From Candidatus Thorarchaeota archaeon (GTDB lineage Archaea > Asgardarchaeota > Thorarchaeia > Thorarchaeales > Thorarchaeaceae): a stretch of 64,000 nt of DNA. Positions 28,130 through 36,575 of the stretch are shown here, in pieces. Position 1 is the first letter of the stretch. Each line of letters opens with the position of its first letter. The stretch covers positions 62,001 to 126,000 of the forward strand of contig PRDH01000026.1 in NCBI GenBank assembly GCA_003345545.1, read 5' to 3'. The position numbers and the translations under genes were made by a program. The notes beneath the pieces are model-generated. The model made no database searches, was not told the DNA's origin, and saw only the letters and a list, made by a program, of their open reading frames with translations.

Positions 28130-28975
28130 TTATCGGAGAGAGAGCGTTTCGAGTCTGTTATCGTGCCCAAGTCGGATGGCCTTAGGCTGCACCTGCCCGC
28201 CATATGATGCACTGAAGACACTGACAAGCCTATCTTGGAAGAATGTGACATACCCCTCAGGGAAGACTTCATGCGCACGAAACATGAGGTGTGCATCAAT
28301 GTTCTTCATGAAAGTATCAAAGGCCTCCTGTCCATAATACCTTGCCCGGTCGCCTCTAATATTGGCTTTGAATCTGAATGGGCCCTCTTGTGGATCATTC
28401 CACACTAGTTGAAATACAATATCATCGGGGAAATTGGGGTCTCTTCTGTTGCATGACTGAATGTCTTCGATTGAGGTCACTCCCTCAGGAATCCCACCAT
28501 GACATGCGAATATCGCATTCTTGTGATAGGCTGCAATAGGAAGAACTACAAAGACTCTCGCGTAGGAGTTGAATATGTCCAGCGGATATGAGCTCGTCAC
28601 AGCATTGTAGAAACCATAGCGAGCAACAATCTCTTCAGATTCATGATTTCCCCTGAGCATCATCACTCTTCCTGGATGGGCGAGTGCCAGTGCCATGACC
28701 AAGCTAAAAGTCTCTATCTGTTCTGGTCCACGATCTACATAGTCACCCAGAAAGACGAAGTGGTGATTATCATACTTCTGAATCAAGCGTTGTACGGACA
28801 ATGCGCTTGCAAGTTCACCGTGAAGGTCTCCGATGAAAACCACATTCTCAGAGGGGATGTTTACAACGTTTGGCTTCTCTCTAAGAAGATCCTGAGTCAA
28901 TCCTGTAAGATGCCGTATCTCATCTTCTTCGAGATCTGTTCTGCCGTCAAGAATAGACTGAACAAGCCTGTCCAT
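28130..28975 (-). CDS. PPP-family serine/threonine protein phosphatase
   Basis: This metallophosphatase has every PPP signature: GDLHG (49-53), GDYVDRG (77-83), GNHE (109-112), then HGGIP, RAHE and SVFSASYGG. These bind two metal ions and phosphate and are shared with eukaryotic PP1, PP2A and calcineurin. The length of about 281 residues equals a bare catalytic domain. ATG 28975 is chosen because AGGTG lies eight bases upstream; the frame also extends to TTG 28996. The gene starts 11 bases after the stop of the LOG-like gene, so the two are probably co-transcribed. It likely removes phosphate from Ser/Thr of proteins in the cytosol. Confidence 0.9.
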   Translation of the reverse strand: MDRLVQSILDGRTDLEEDEIRHLTGLTQDLLREKPNVVNIPSENVVFIGDLHGELASALSVQRLIQKYDNHHFVFLGDYVDRGPEQIETFSLVMALALAHPGRVMMLRGNHESEEIVARYGFYNAVTSSYPLDIFNSYARVFVVLPIAAYHKNAIFACHGGIPEGVTSIEDIQSCNRRDPNFPDDIVFQLVWNDPQEGPFRFKANIRGDRARYYGQEAFDTFMKNIDAHLMFRAHEVFPEGYVTFFQDRLVSVFSASYGGQVQPKAIRLGHDNRLETLSLR

Positions 28976-28986
28976 TGTATACACAC

Positions 28987-29490
28987 CTATTGCCAATCAA
29001 GAACGTCGAAGACCAGCTGAACTGCCTCTTTGGGCGTCTTGGCTGAGTACACCTTATCAGTTCTCCGTCCGTCTAGCTGTGTCCCAGCAAGTTTCGCAGC
29101 CCAACCTCCGGAACTGGTCACTGAAACAATGGGCCGGTCCGAGAACCAAGCGATAGCAATTTCGCTTAGGGTTCCAGCTGAGCCATCCATCGCAATGACT
29201 GCATCTCCTGCTTTTGCTACAAGAAAATTCCTGGCGTAGCCAAGACCAGTAGGGATTACGATATCGACAAACTCATTGGCGTGTTCTTTCGAGTCAGTGG
29301 GAAGGATGCCAATCGTCAAACCATTGTTCCTCTTTGCACCTCTGCAAGCAGCTTCCATGACCCCTCCCAAGCCCCCGCAAATCAAAGCCACATTTCTCTT
29401 CGCTATCTCTTCGCCAACTTGCTCCGCGAGCATCAGTACCTTCTGGTCCGAGTCAGAGCCACCAATGACTGAGATAGTCCTGAAGTGCAT
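28987..29490 (-). CDS. LOG/TIGR00725-like nucleotide-binding protein
   Basis: A Rossmann-like protein of the SLOG superfamily, containing ISVIGGSDSD, ALICGGLGGVMEAACRGA, GIGILP-type IGILPTD, and GYARNFLVAKAGDAVIA. The GGxGGxMEAA block and GTLSEIAIAW resemble the PGGxGTxxE active site of LOG phosphoribohydrolases, though here it reads DGSAGTLSEI, nearer to the TIGR00725 group. Such proteins bind nucleotide-derived ligands; activity in this subgroup is not settled. I start at ATG 29490, with GGAG eight bases upstream. The frame stays open to 29664, so an N-terminal extension of 58 residues rich in Lys/Arg is possible. It precedes the PPP phosphatase in an operon. Confidence 0.8.
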   Translation of the reverse strand: MHFRTISVIGGSDSDQKVLMLAEQVGEEIAKRNVALICGGLGGVMEAACRGAKRNNGLTIGILPTDSKEHANEFVDIVIPTGLGYARNFLVAKAGDAVIAMDGSAGTLSEIAIAWFSDRPIVSVTSSGGWAAKLAGTQLDGRRTDKVYSAKTPKEAVQLVFDVLDWQ

Positions 29491-29691
29491 TACGAATTCT
29501 CCTGTTGGTTCTTCCTTGACTTCTCTACGGAGAGTGGCCTTCTTTTGAGCGTATTGTATGTCCAGCTTGACAGTCTTCGATCGTTTACTCGACCCTCTGC
29601 TGACTGCAGCAGTGACTTTGGCAACCATCATGAGAGGGACCGAAAAACAGTAAGTAGTAGCCACAGAACAAGATTCATCTTCTGTATCTCA

Positions 29692-30087
29692 ATGCGAACA
29701 CTGGTTGAAATGGTAAGACTATTCAGAACTGCAGATGCAGAAGAGCTGGCAAGAGCAGGATATAGTGCAAGATATCTCGCTAACGTGAAGTTTCGTAAGA
29801 GCATCAAGGATGGCGGATTCATTTGGGTGACTATACCTGCAGGCACCGTCACAGCACCTCACGCCCATGCGAAGCTCGAGGAGGCTTTTGTGGCATTGAC
29901 TACCCTAAACATCCACATAGATGACAGAGAGCTGCAGCTCGAGCGAGGTGACGTAGTACTCGTTGAACCAGGAGAAAAGCACTCCTTCTCTGCATCGAAG
30001 AATTCTGAAAGCAGCGTCCTAGCGATCAAGTTTCCGAACCTGAAGAATGATAAGATCGAATTCCATTCATCGGAGTCAGCTCAGTAG
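29692..30087 (+). CDS. Cupin-domain protein
   Basis: A small single-domain beta-barrel protein of 131 residues. The motif TAPHAHAKLEEAFVAL (His-x-His and Glu) and the later RGDVVLVEPGEKHSFSA (second cupin motif with His) provide three His and one Glu, the typical metal site. The fold covers many activities including sugar-phosphate isomerases, dioxygenases and storage of small ligands, so none is proposed. Either ATG 29692 or ATG 29710 could be the start. Its 3' end overlaps the convergent membrane-protein gene by seven bases. Confidence 0.8.
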   Translation: MRTLVEMVRLFRTADAEELARAGYSARYLANVKFRKSIKDGGFIWVTIPAGTVTAPHAHAKLEEAFVALTTLNIHIDDRELQLERGDVVLVEPGEKHSFSASKNSESSVLAIKFPNLKNDKIEFHSSESAQ

Positions 30088-30521
30088 TCCTCAAAGTCGT
30101 AGTCATCCTCATCTTCATCCTCCTCCTCATCATCGAAGAGGATGTCAACGGGACTTCTGTACTGCGTCATCAAGCTCGCCCTTGGAATAGCCCTTCTAAC
30201 GACACTATCAAAATCCTTCCATTCATTGTACCGCCTTCTCCTACCAATCACACCTGCTATTGTAACAACAGCAAAGGAAATGATGCCAGTCAGAAAGAGC
30301 TCTGGGCGAGTCTGGAACATTCCTGAGCCTGCGCTCAAAGCAATCACCAAGATTCCACCAAGGATTAGGGGATTCAGATAGCAGTCACACGTGAGATTGA
30401 GCTGTGGAGGACCGATTCTAAAATCATCTGGATCTGCTCCTGGTGCAAGATTCAGGTAGTAATTGAATACGCTCAGGAACGATACTGCAACCACTATCAA
30501 GACCAGTGCCAGTATTTCCAA
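30081..30521 (-). CDS. Small membrane protein with acidic C-terminal tail
   Basis: A protein of 146 residues with three hydrophobic segments (about 2-24, 51-70, 76-93), a basic stretch (GRRRRYNEW) and an unusually acidic tail of about 20 residues made of Asp/Glu with Tyr/Phe. A CDCY motif lies in the loop after the first helix. The start is probably TTG at 30521. It lies 20 bases downstream of the PIN-domain gene, probably in the same transcript. I do not recognise a family. The basic then acidic cytosolic tail may bind proteins or cations. Confidence 0.6.
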   Translation of the reverse strand: MEILALVLIVVAVSFLSVFNYYLNLAPGADPDDFRIGPPQLNLTCDCYLNPLILGGILVIALSAGSGMFQTRPELFLTGIISFAVVTIAGVIGRRRRYNEWKDFDSVVRRAIPRASLMTQYRSPVDILFDDEEEDEDEDDYDFEDY

Positions 30522-30540
30522 ATCGCTTCCCTTCTCTTAT

Positions 30541-32358
30541 TCATGCCTCAGTTTCGGGGACTGCCACCTTGATGCAGGAGAAACCATATTCACCTTCGTA
30601 CGATATTTCTGCTTGTTCACTTGGTTCAATCATCAATACTATAGAGTAGCTCTTGACCACATCAGGTTTTGCATTCGAGACATCGAATTTGCCTCTTGTG
30701 AGAGCTACCTTATGTCCTGTCTTCAAAGATCGGAGCTCAGGATGGTGTTTGGTCATAATGGCCACTCTAGCCTGCAATCTCTCGTTTCGCACTACCAGGG
30801 CTTCCTCTCCATTAATTCTTTCTACAGTTAGGACATCCATCCAGCCCTTCAGTTCATCGCGAATGGACTTGAATGCCACCGGCCCTCCCGTCGCCAAATT
30901 GTCAATAGGCGGGAACTCGCCCTGAACTTCGTTGAGAATGGGAGTGACCATATTCGTATTCCATCCCTTCTTTACAAAGGCCTTCAGCGCGTGCTCTGAT
31001 ATTTTCTCTAGCGCGGGCTTGAATCGGTCGTGAGATGAAGATGATACCTTGTAGAGCATCCGGAATGAATTGACTGCGCCCTCCTCCCTGTTGTATGCTA
31101 CACCAATCTTGTAGGCAGCAACTGCTAGCTGCCACGCATTATCATGGTCTTCAAAGAGAAGACTGTATTTCGCTATGTCGTTGAGCATTGCCATTGTTAC
31201 ATCAGGAAATTGCAGCTTTGTCTTTGTGAGGCTGAAACCGCCCATGATCTCTGACCGTAGGACTTGCATTGTTATGTAGAAACCCTCTGTGGTTTCCATC
31301 ATGCTATCAAGAGACAGTCTGTTTATCATCGAATCGTAGAGGCTGTAGAAGTAGTCAATTTCATCATAATCCTCCCGAATGAGGGATAGGAGGATTCTCA
31401 CGAAGAAAACTGATGCCTTGAGTTCGTTGTTCTGTACTTCTGCGAACATGAGTAGACGAAAGGCTTCCTCGCTGACAGCTAGTGCGTCCTCTATTCCTTC
31501 ACGTGTACCTCTGTACATGTGACAGATTATCTCGAGATAATAAAGAAAGAGCGTGAGGTCAGCAGCATGACGAACAAGCTTGCCATGAGTTTCTGATTCC
31601 TCAGTCAGCGTTGAAACGATTAGTAAACGTTCGATTTCGTTTTGAACTGCTTCTATCTCAAGCGCCAGAGGATCATACTTACCCTCGCGGAAATCGTCAA
31701 ACATGTTCGGAATGCCTGCTTTGATATCTTCAAGGAAGTCTAGCACGAACAATGGCTGGCCTTTCGCCAATTGCTTGTCCAGCCCCTCTGCGGGTCTCTT
31801 TACAGCCCTGAGCACACGAAGAGCATGATCCTCAATAACACGAATTCTTGTCACAGGATCGTATGACTCCTGCCTTGAAATGCTATACCTGACTTCCTCA
31901 GAGTAGATTCTGTCGCGAATTGGCGAGAGAGCTTTCTTCATCTCATCGTCATCTGCAAGCTCCATTAGCTCGAGGACGAACGCAGAACCAACAATCCCCT
32001 CTACTTCTACCTTGAGATCTTGAATAGTATTAAGCAGCTTCATGTCGCTTGTTACAATCCTAGATTTCTTCGAGCGCATCGCAGCAAGGATCAGAGATAT
32101 GTCATTGGGTTGGGGAAGCGAGCTTTCGGGACGCTTTATGCTCTCTGTTAAAGCCTTGATGTCTTTGGATAGTGTTTCATCGATTTGGATTATCGTTTCC
32201 ACTTCTCGTCTCAAGTACCAACGCAGCTCCTGGAATACCTGCCTCGTAATCCACAACTCGATGCCGACTTTGTCTGCTGCTTTCTTGATTATTGCCACAT
32301 CTTTGGGTCGGTCCGCGAAGCCACTGATAAAGAAGTTCGCATCAAGGTACACTCGCAT
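30541..32358 (-). CDS. PIN-domain nuclease with long helical extension
   Basis: The first 130 residues form a PIN domain with its four acidic residues in the right order: D6 (YLDANFF), E44 (VFQEL), D86 (NDISLI) and D105 (VTSDMK). Such domains are Mg/Mn-dependent RNases. The following 400 residues are helical and look like TPR-style repeats, and the last 65 residues form a beta-rich unit (ALTRGKFDVS, then repeated strands) that could be an OB-like fold. At 605 residues it is over four times the size of VapC toxins, and there is no antitoxin gene beside it. GGAG precedes the ATG by ten bases. A role in RNA processing or decay is more likely than toxin activity, but this is inference. Confidence 0.8.
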   Translation of the reverse strand: MRVYLDANFFISGFADRPKDVAIIKKAADKVGIELWITRQVFQELRWYLRREVETIIQIDETLSKDIKALTESIKRPESSLPQPNDISLILAAMRSKKSRIVTSDMKLLNTIQDLKVEVEGIVGSAFVLELMELADDDEMKKALSPIRDRIYSEEVRYSISRQESYDPVTRIRVIEDHALRVLRAVKRPAEGLDKQLAKGQPLFVLDFLEDIKAGIPNMFDDFREGKYDPLALEIEAVQNEIERLLIVSTLTEESETHGKLVRHAADLTLFLYYLEIICHMYRGTREGIEDALAVSEEAFRLLMFAEVQNNELKASVFFVRILLSLIREDYDEIDYFYSLYDSMINRLSLDSMMETTEGFYITMQVLRSEIMGGFSLTKTKLQFPDVTMAMLNDIAKYSLLFEDHDNAWQLAVAAYKIGVAYNREEGAVNSFRMLYKVSSSSHDRFKPALEKISEHALKAFVKKGWNTNMVTPILNEVQGEFPPIDNLATGGPVAFKSIRDELKGWMDVLTVERINGEEALVVRNERLQARVAIMTKHHPELRSLKTGHKVALTRGKFDVSNAKPDVVKSYSIVLMIEPSEQAEISYEGEYGFSCIKVAVPETEA

Positions 32359-32670
32359 TCATTCATATCTCCATCTACTAGTACTGCATGACCAAGGTCT
32401 TGGAACCACAGTCTCGTTGCTCAAGCTTCTGTTTCACAGAACAGGTTCTCATAAAGGTCTTATGTTAAGCTCTTCGGCAAAACGGATGATATCAGCTAAT
32501 GGAAAAAGGTTCCGATTTGCACCATTCATGGTTGTCAACTTGAGCTATGGTGATGCCTCCTTAGTGCAGGTCATCCTGTCTGCGGCAAGCGCAGTGCTCA
32601 CATGTACTTCAAACGATACAAGTCTAATCTTCCTGTTCATCCCAACATCGTTCTTAAGTAATATCACATC

Positions 32671-32684
32671 ATATGATATCATAT
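32671..32684. promoter_or_regulatory. 14-base perfect palindrome
   Basis: ATATGATATCATAT reads identically on both strands and sits in a non-coding stretch. It is the right size for a dimeric regulator site but lies 420 bases from the nearest rightward start and about 310 bases upstream of the PIN gene, so a target is not evident. Confidence 0.3.
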
Positions 32685-32797
32685 CCCTGCAGGCAACTGC
32701 GTCGATCGACGACTACGTGGCTGCTTGAGCTATCCTACGGAACCAACGCAAACCGTAAGGGTTAACTGCAATTGCTCCCAAATCATAATCGAACCAA

Positions 32798-33003
32798 GGG
32801 CATAGCAAATTCGGTGTGAGCCGTCGTCACTACGGCGTGCGGTGGCGACTTGCAACGACCTCAGAATAGGCCTGTTGGAATGCGGCGTACAAAATCATTA
32901 GGTGGTGGCGCGGCAATACGACGCGTTGCTTGCATGACGCTATGCCCACCTTCTTATTCTGTCCTTGATTTTCGTTATTACGACAGCGCCCTAAACCAAG
33001 GAC
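32798..33003. ncRNA. Candidate structured non-coding RNA (strand unknown)
   Basis: GGGCATAGC (32798-32806) is the exact reverse complement of GCTATGCCC (32939-32947), which would close a domain of 150 bases. Inside it GCAACG (32853-32858) can pair with CGTTGC (32923-32928), and GCCGT/ACGGC forms a small hairpin at 32820-32836. Directly after, GTCCTTG (32961-32967) pairs with CAAGGAC (32997-33003). The stretch is GC-richer than its surroundings. I cannot match it to RNase P, SRP or another known archaeal RNA; a decayed mobile or repeated sequence is the alternative. Confidence 0.3.
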
Positions 33004-33102
33004 CGTTGTTGAGTTTCTTCTTGGCTGAAGCATAGATCCATTGCAGGAATCAGACTCTCGCATAATGCGCTAACAAGCGAGCTAATTAAGAGAGAATTGA
33101 AG

Positions 33103-33678
33103 ATGAGCACGATCATGATGGCTCAATACCGAAGAAATTCCTATGCCCTTACATTTCTTGTGCTGGCTGTTCTGTTCTCGAGTCTTGTCCTATCTGTCAG
33201 CACGACGGGAGTAGTGTCAGTTGCCCAGACACAGGGACAGGGCGCTACACGCCTAGCGGATGTGAGTCCTTCTATCTACAACTGGGGCATTACCGGAAGA
33301 CCAAACATGAGTGAGCCATTCACAGTATGGGCAAACGTCACTGACGATGATCTCGACCTGGCCAATGTGAGCGTCTATGTTAACGGGCCGAATACAACCA
33401 TCCATGAGCTAATGTCGTACAATGGGTCTCTTTATGTTGAGGACCTCGATGCTTTGCTAGATGCTGGTACATATGACATCTACGTTACTGCCACAGATCT
33501 AGCAAACAATACGCGCGTGAGTCGCCATGAATACATCGAACTTCAAATGGAAACGACGACTGTGGTTGACCCTAATATCACAATGCCATATGTCGTCGCA
33601 TCAAGTCTATGTATTGGATTGGTTGCTTGCATCGTCGCATACTTGTATCGACAACGCCAGTTAGCTGGTTCAACATGA
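33103..33678 (+). CDS. Secreted, C-terminally anchored Ig-like protein
   Basis: The 191 residues begin with a signal peptide or signal anchor (core LTFLVLAVLFSSLVLSV, cleavage plausible after about residue 45). A single beta-sandwich domain follows (WANVTDDDLDLANVSVYV, several NXS/T sequons), and a C-terminal helix (YVVASSLCIGLVACIVAYLY) with basic end anchors it. It would be displayed on the outer face of the membrane. The gene lies about 100 bases ahead of an ABC exporter operon on the same strand and could be a substrate or accessory ectodomain. ATG 33103 is used rather than TTG 33097. Confidence 0.75.
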   Translation: MSTIMMAQYRRNSYALTFLVLAVLFSSLVLSVSTTGVVSVAQTQGQGATRLADVSPSIYNWGITGRPNMSEPFTVWANVTDDDLDLANVSVYVNGPNTTIHELMSYNGSLYVEDLDALLDAGTYDIYVTATDLANNTRVSRHEYIELQMETTTVVDPNITMPYVVASSLCIGLVACIVAYLYRQRQLAGST

Positions 33679-33735
33679 AACAACCGGAATTGTGGCGAGA
33701 AGCGAAGAAATATCATAAATGATACATCCATCCGG

Positions 33736-33743
33736 TTTATAAG
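33736..33743 (+). promoter_or_regulatory. TATA box for the ABC exporter operon
   Basis: TTTATAAG is a close match to the archaeal TATA consensus and would place transcription start near 33765, leaving a leader of about 15 bases before the ATG at 33780. A GAGGT element at 33764-33768 could serve as ribosome site if transcription starts slightly further upstream. Confidence 0.5.
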
Positions 33744-33779
33744 ACTTCATCAGTTGGGACACAAGAGGTCGCTGTTGTC

Positions 33780-36566
33780 ATGTTCAAGTACGCCTTCAAG
33801 CGAGTAGTCCGCAGCTATCGCCTCTTCGTTGCCCTCACAATTGGCGTTCTGTTGGCTACAACTTTCTTTGCGTCCACGAATGTTGCGGCTGACATCATAT
33901 CAAAGGATGCCCTCAGTGCGACCATCGAGAACATCTTGTATGACTTTGATGTAGATTCAGAGAACTCGAATTGGACAATTGCGGACGTAAATGGACTGGA
34001 GAATGAGCTAGATGCAGTAGACGGTGTTGTAGGCAGCGCCCATTCAACCAAGTTCTACTTTGACTACAATGGCACTGGCACGAACATGACAGTTGCAGCC
34101 ATAGAAATGTCTTCAGACCTTGCTTCAGGCATACAGGTACTTCAAGGAAGTTTCTCACTGGGGCCGAACGAAACTTATGTTGTGAGGGGCTCCAAGAATG
34201 AGTCACTCTTTTCTCTGGGGCAAGTACTGGAGGTTCAGATTCGCGTTTCCAGATTGTTTATGCCCCCACAGACAATAGCCAGAAACCTCACAGTCGTCGG
34301 ATACATCGACTTGCCTCAGAGAAACAGAGAGGCAATAATTCCGTCATTCGGCGCAGGAATCATGGCGATACTCGAAGGTCTGGGCGGCGGTGCACGCGCA
34401 TTCACCTTCGACACCTCCTACAATCTTGTGTTAGCTGATTGGGACATGGTCATGGATTCTATCTTGCGAGAGGCTGAGACCATTACTGGTCACACTCACC
34501 TCGGAATTAGTACCTCAATTCACCTCCAGATAGATAGAGCAAATTACCTCAATCCCTATGATATCACGAATTCGCTCCAGAGAATCCAGAACTTAGCAGA
34601 TGTGATCAGCGAGCACACTAGTGCCTATGGTGCAGGCGTGTCCTCGAACCTTCAGGGCCGTCTTGTCGTCTATCAGTTCACCCAGCTCATAATGAGTGCG
34701 CAGTTTCTTGCATTGTCTCTACCCATCTTTCTTCTGGCCTACTTCACAGGCACAATGGTTAGCGACGTAGGATACAATTTCAGAAGACGCGAGATAGGCC
34801 TCCTACTTACGAAGGGCTACGAACGAGGAACTATTAGGCGGATGTTCCTAGTCGAAGGAGCTCTCATCGGAGCAATTGCAGGAGCAGTTTCTGTCTTTCT
34901 AGGCACCGCGTCGGCATACATTATCCTAGGCGTTGAGAACCTGAACATGTTCCAAGCGATTCTTGACAATCTAGTGTCAGTAATCCTTTCTGTCATTCTA
35001 GGCATGTTTCTTGGTCTTCTCTCGGTGTGGCGTCCTTCTGGACGGGCATCGAAACTCGAAATTCTGGACGCTCTCAAGCAGTACATCTTTGTTGAAGAAA
35101 CCTCAGAGTACAAGAAACTGCTGCCTACTATCTGTTTGATCTTGGGAACCTACAAGCTAATTGTCTGGACCCTAGGGATTGACATGAGCGGGCTACTTGG
35201 TAGCATAAGCTTCGGGAACCTTTTCGTTTCAATCGCCATCGTCGCCTGGCTTGCGGTTGATGGTGTGCTTAATAGTATAGGCCCGCTCCTCTTTCTCTAC
35301 GGCGCGACAAAGGTATTCATTCGAGGCTCGCAGAAGTTCCAGGAGGCCGTTATGAGCGCAGGCCGTAGGTTCTTTGGTGCTTTCGGGAAGCTAGCTACAA
35401 GCAATATCAAACGTCACCCGGCTCGTAATGCAACACTTGTATTCATAGCTGCTCTAATTGTTTCGTATGGCATCTTTGCTACTGGGAGTCTGTACTCTCA
35501 GTACGATTTTACTGAAAGAACCGCTAGATACGATGTCGGTGCAGATGTGAGGCTCCAGCTCAACGCTGGTACGAATATGACTGAAATGCTCGGAGCTGTT
35601 TTGGAGTACGAATCAGTTCAGAATGTGACTCCAGAATACACCCTGAACCTCCGAGCTGGAACGAGCACAATAGATGCCCGAGGAATTCGACCGGAAGAAT
35701 GGAGGGACATTGCCTTTTGGGAACCAGGGTGGTTCATTGGCGACGTCGAACAAATGTTCGAGGACCTCACAGATGACAGCATAATCCTCTCGCTGGATGT
35801 AGCGCAGCGACTTGATCTCTCTGTTGGTGACACAATCAATGTTGCAGGTCCATTTTCGTCTGGGACACATGCGCTCACAATTGTGGGGCTTGTTGGCTAT
35901 CTCTCACCAATTGAGCAAATTGCGGGAGGGTTTCAGTTCTCCATTGGTGGTGACTACACATCCTTTGTGTCTGAGGGCTTTCTCAACTCCAGTTTGCTAA
36001 TCTATACATCGACTGCCAATGTGCTCATCGACACTGTGAACAACACGAATGGTACCCAACTGCAGGAACAGCTGGCAGCTGAGCTCAGCGGGGTCTATGC
36101 AAGTTACTCGGTCACAACTGAGCTAACAGATTATCAGACTAGCGTTATCAGGAGCGGCACAACAAAGATACAGTGGCTGGCAATTTCATTCGCTGTCATT
36201 CTCGCAATGGTTGGTACTGCATTGGTGGTGATTCTTACTCTACAGGAGAAGGATGCTGAGATAGCTCTCCTCTCAGTGCGCGGCTTCAGCAAATGGCAAT
36301 TGTTCAAGACTCTCTTGGCTGAGGTAATGGTGACTGTCTTCTTTGCACTTCTGCTTGGCATAGCCGTGGGATATATCGAGAACCTTGGACAAATCGCCTC
36401 GCTCAATGAGAGCACAACGGGCCTGATCCGGTACAGAATGGCATTAGGAGGGACAGCGGGCTACACGATTCTGCTACTTCTCTCTGTGGTGCTGTTAGCC
36501 GCTATTATTCCTGTTTGGTGGTCTTCAAGGAGGCCGGAATCGAAAATTGATCTACTAAGGGTATAG
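33780..36566 (+). CDS. MacB/LolC-like ABC transporter permease with two FtsX domains
   Basis: A membrane protein of 928 residues. One N-terminal helix (about 16-37) leads into a large extracytoplasmic domain, followed by a first FtsX-type helix group (about 300-410, containing RREIGLLLTKGYERGTIRRM), additional helices, a second extracytoplasmic domain after a helix near 548, and a second FtsX group (about 795-915, ending SLRG-like LSVRGFSKWQLFKTLLAE). This duplicated arrangement is typical of type VII ABC systems that move lipoproteins, peptides or lipids or transmit force across the membrane. The ATPase gene follows immediately (GTG overlaps its ribosome site). The substrate is unknown. Confidence 0.88.
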   Translation: MFKYAFKRVVRSYRLFVALTIGVLLATTFFASTNVAADIISKDALSATIENILYDFDVDSENSNWTIADVNGLENELDAVDGVVGSAHSTKFYFDYNGTGTNMTVAAIEMSSDLASGIQVLQGSFSLGPNETYVVRGSKNESLFSLGQVLEVQIRVSRLFMPPQTIARNLTVVGYIDLPQRNREAIIPSFGAGIMAILEGLGGGARAFTFDTSYNLVLADWDMVMDSILREAETITGHTHLGISTSIHLQIDRANYLNPYDITNSLQRIQNLADVISEHTSAYGAGVSSNLQGRLVVYQFTQLIMSAQFLALSLPIFLLAYFTGTMVSDVGYNFRRREIGLLLTKGYERGTIRRMFLVEGALIGAIAGAVSVFLGTASAYIILGVENLNMFQAILDNLVSVILSVILGMFLGLLSVWRPSGRASKLEILDALKQYIFVEETSEYKKLLPTICLILGTYKLIVWTLGIDMSGLLGSISFGNLFVSIAIVAWLAVDGVLNSIGPLLFLYGATKVFIRGSQKFQEAVMSAGRRFFGAFGKLATSNIKRHPARNATLVFIAALIVSYGIFATGSLYSQYDFTERTARYDVGADVRLQLNAGTNMTEMLGAVLEYESVQNVTPEYTLNLRAGTSTIDARGIRPEEWRDIAFWEPGWFIGDVEQMFEDLTDDSIILSLDVAQRLDLSVGDTINVAGPFSSGTHALTIVGLVGYLSPIEQIAGGFQFSIGGDYTSFVSEGFLNSSLLIYTSTANVLIDTVNNTNGTQLQEQLAAELSGVYASYSVTTELTDYQTSVIRSGTTKIQWLAISFAVILAMVGTALVVILTLQEKDAEIALLSVRGFSKWQLFKTLLAEVMVTVFFALLLGIAVGYIENLGQIASLNESTTGLIRYRMALGGTAGYTILLLLSVVLLAAIIPVWWSSRRPESKIDLLRV

Positions 36567-36575
36567 GTGCGAAAG

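Larger units (their letters stand above)
32359..33102. other. Gene-poor region rich in inverted repeats
   Basis: No convincing protein gene is seen in these 744 bases. One 88-codon frame (ATG 32462 to 32728, rightward) exists but has no ribosome site or recognisable content. A second rightward frame (32850-33035) reads on after its TAG to 33063. The right half is GC-richer and contains long-range complementary segments described separately. Promoter elements for the gene at 33103 must lie at the right edge (CTAATTAAG, 33082-33090). Confidence 0.5.

Noticed and set aside
30541..32358. PIN protein as a VapC toxin
   Set aside because: It is far larger than VapC and the neighbouring small gene encodes a membrane protein rather than an antitoxin.
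32042..32728. Rightward frame of 228 codons across the PIN gene start
   Set aside because: Its first half is the complement of the PIN domain with all catalytic residues, and the remaining 88 codons have no recognisable content.
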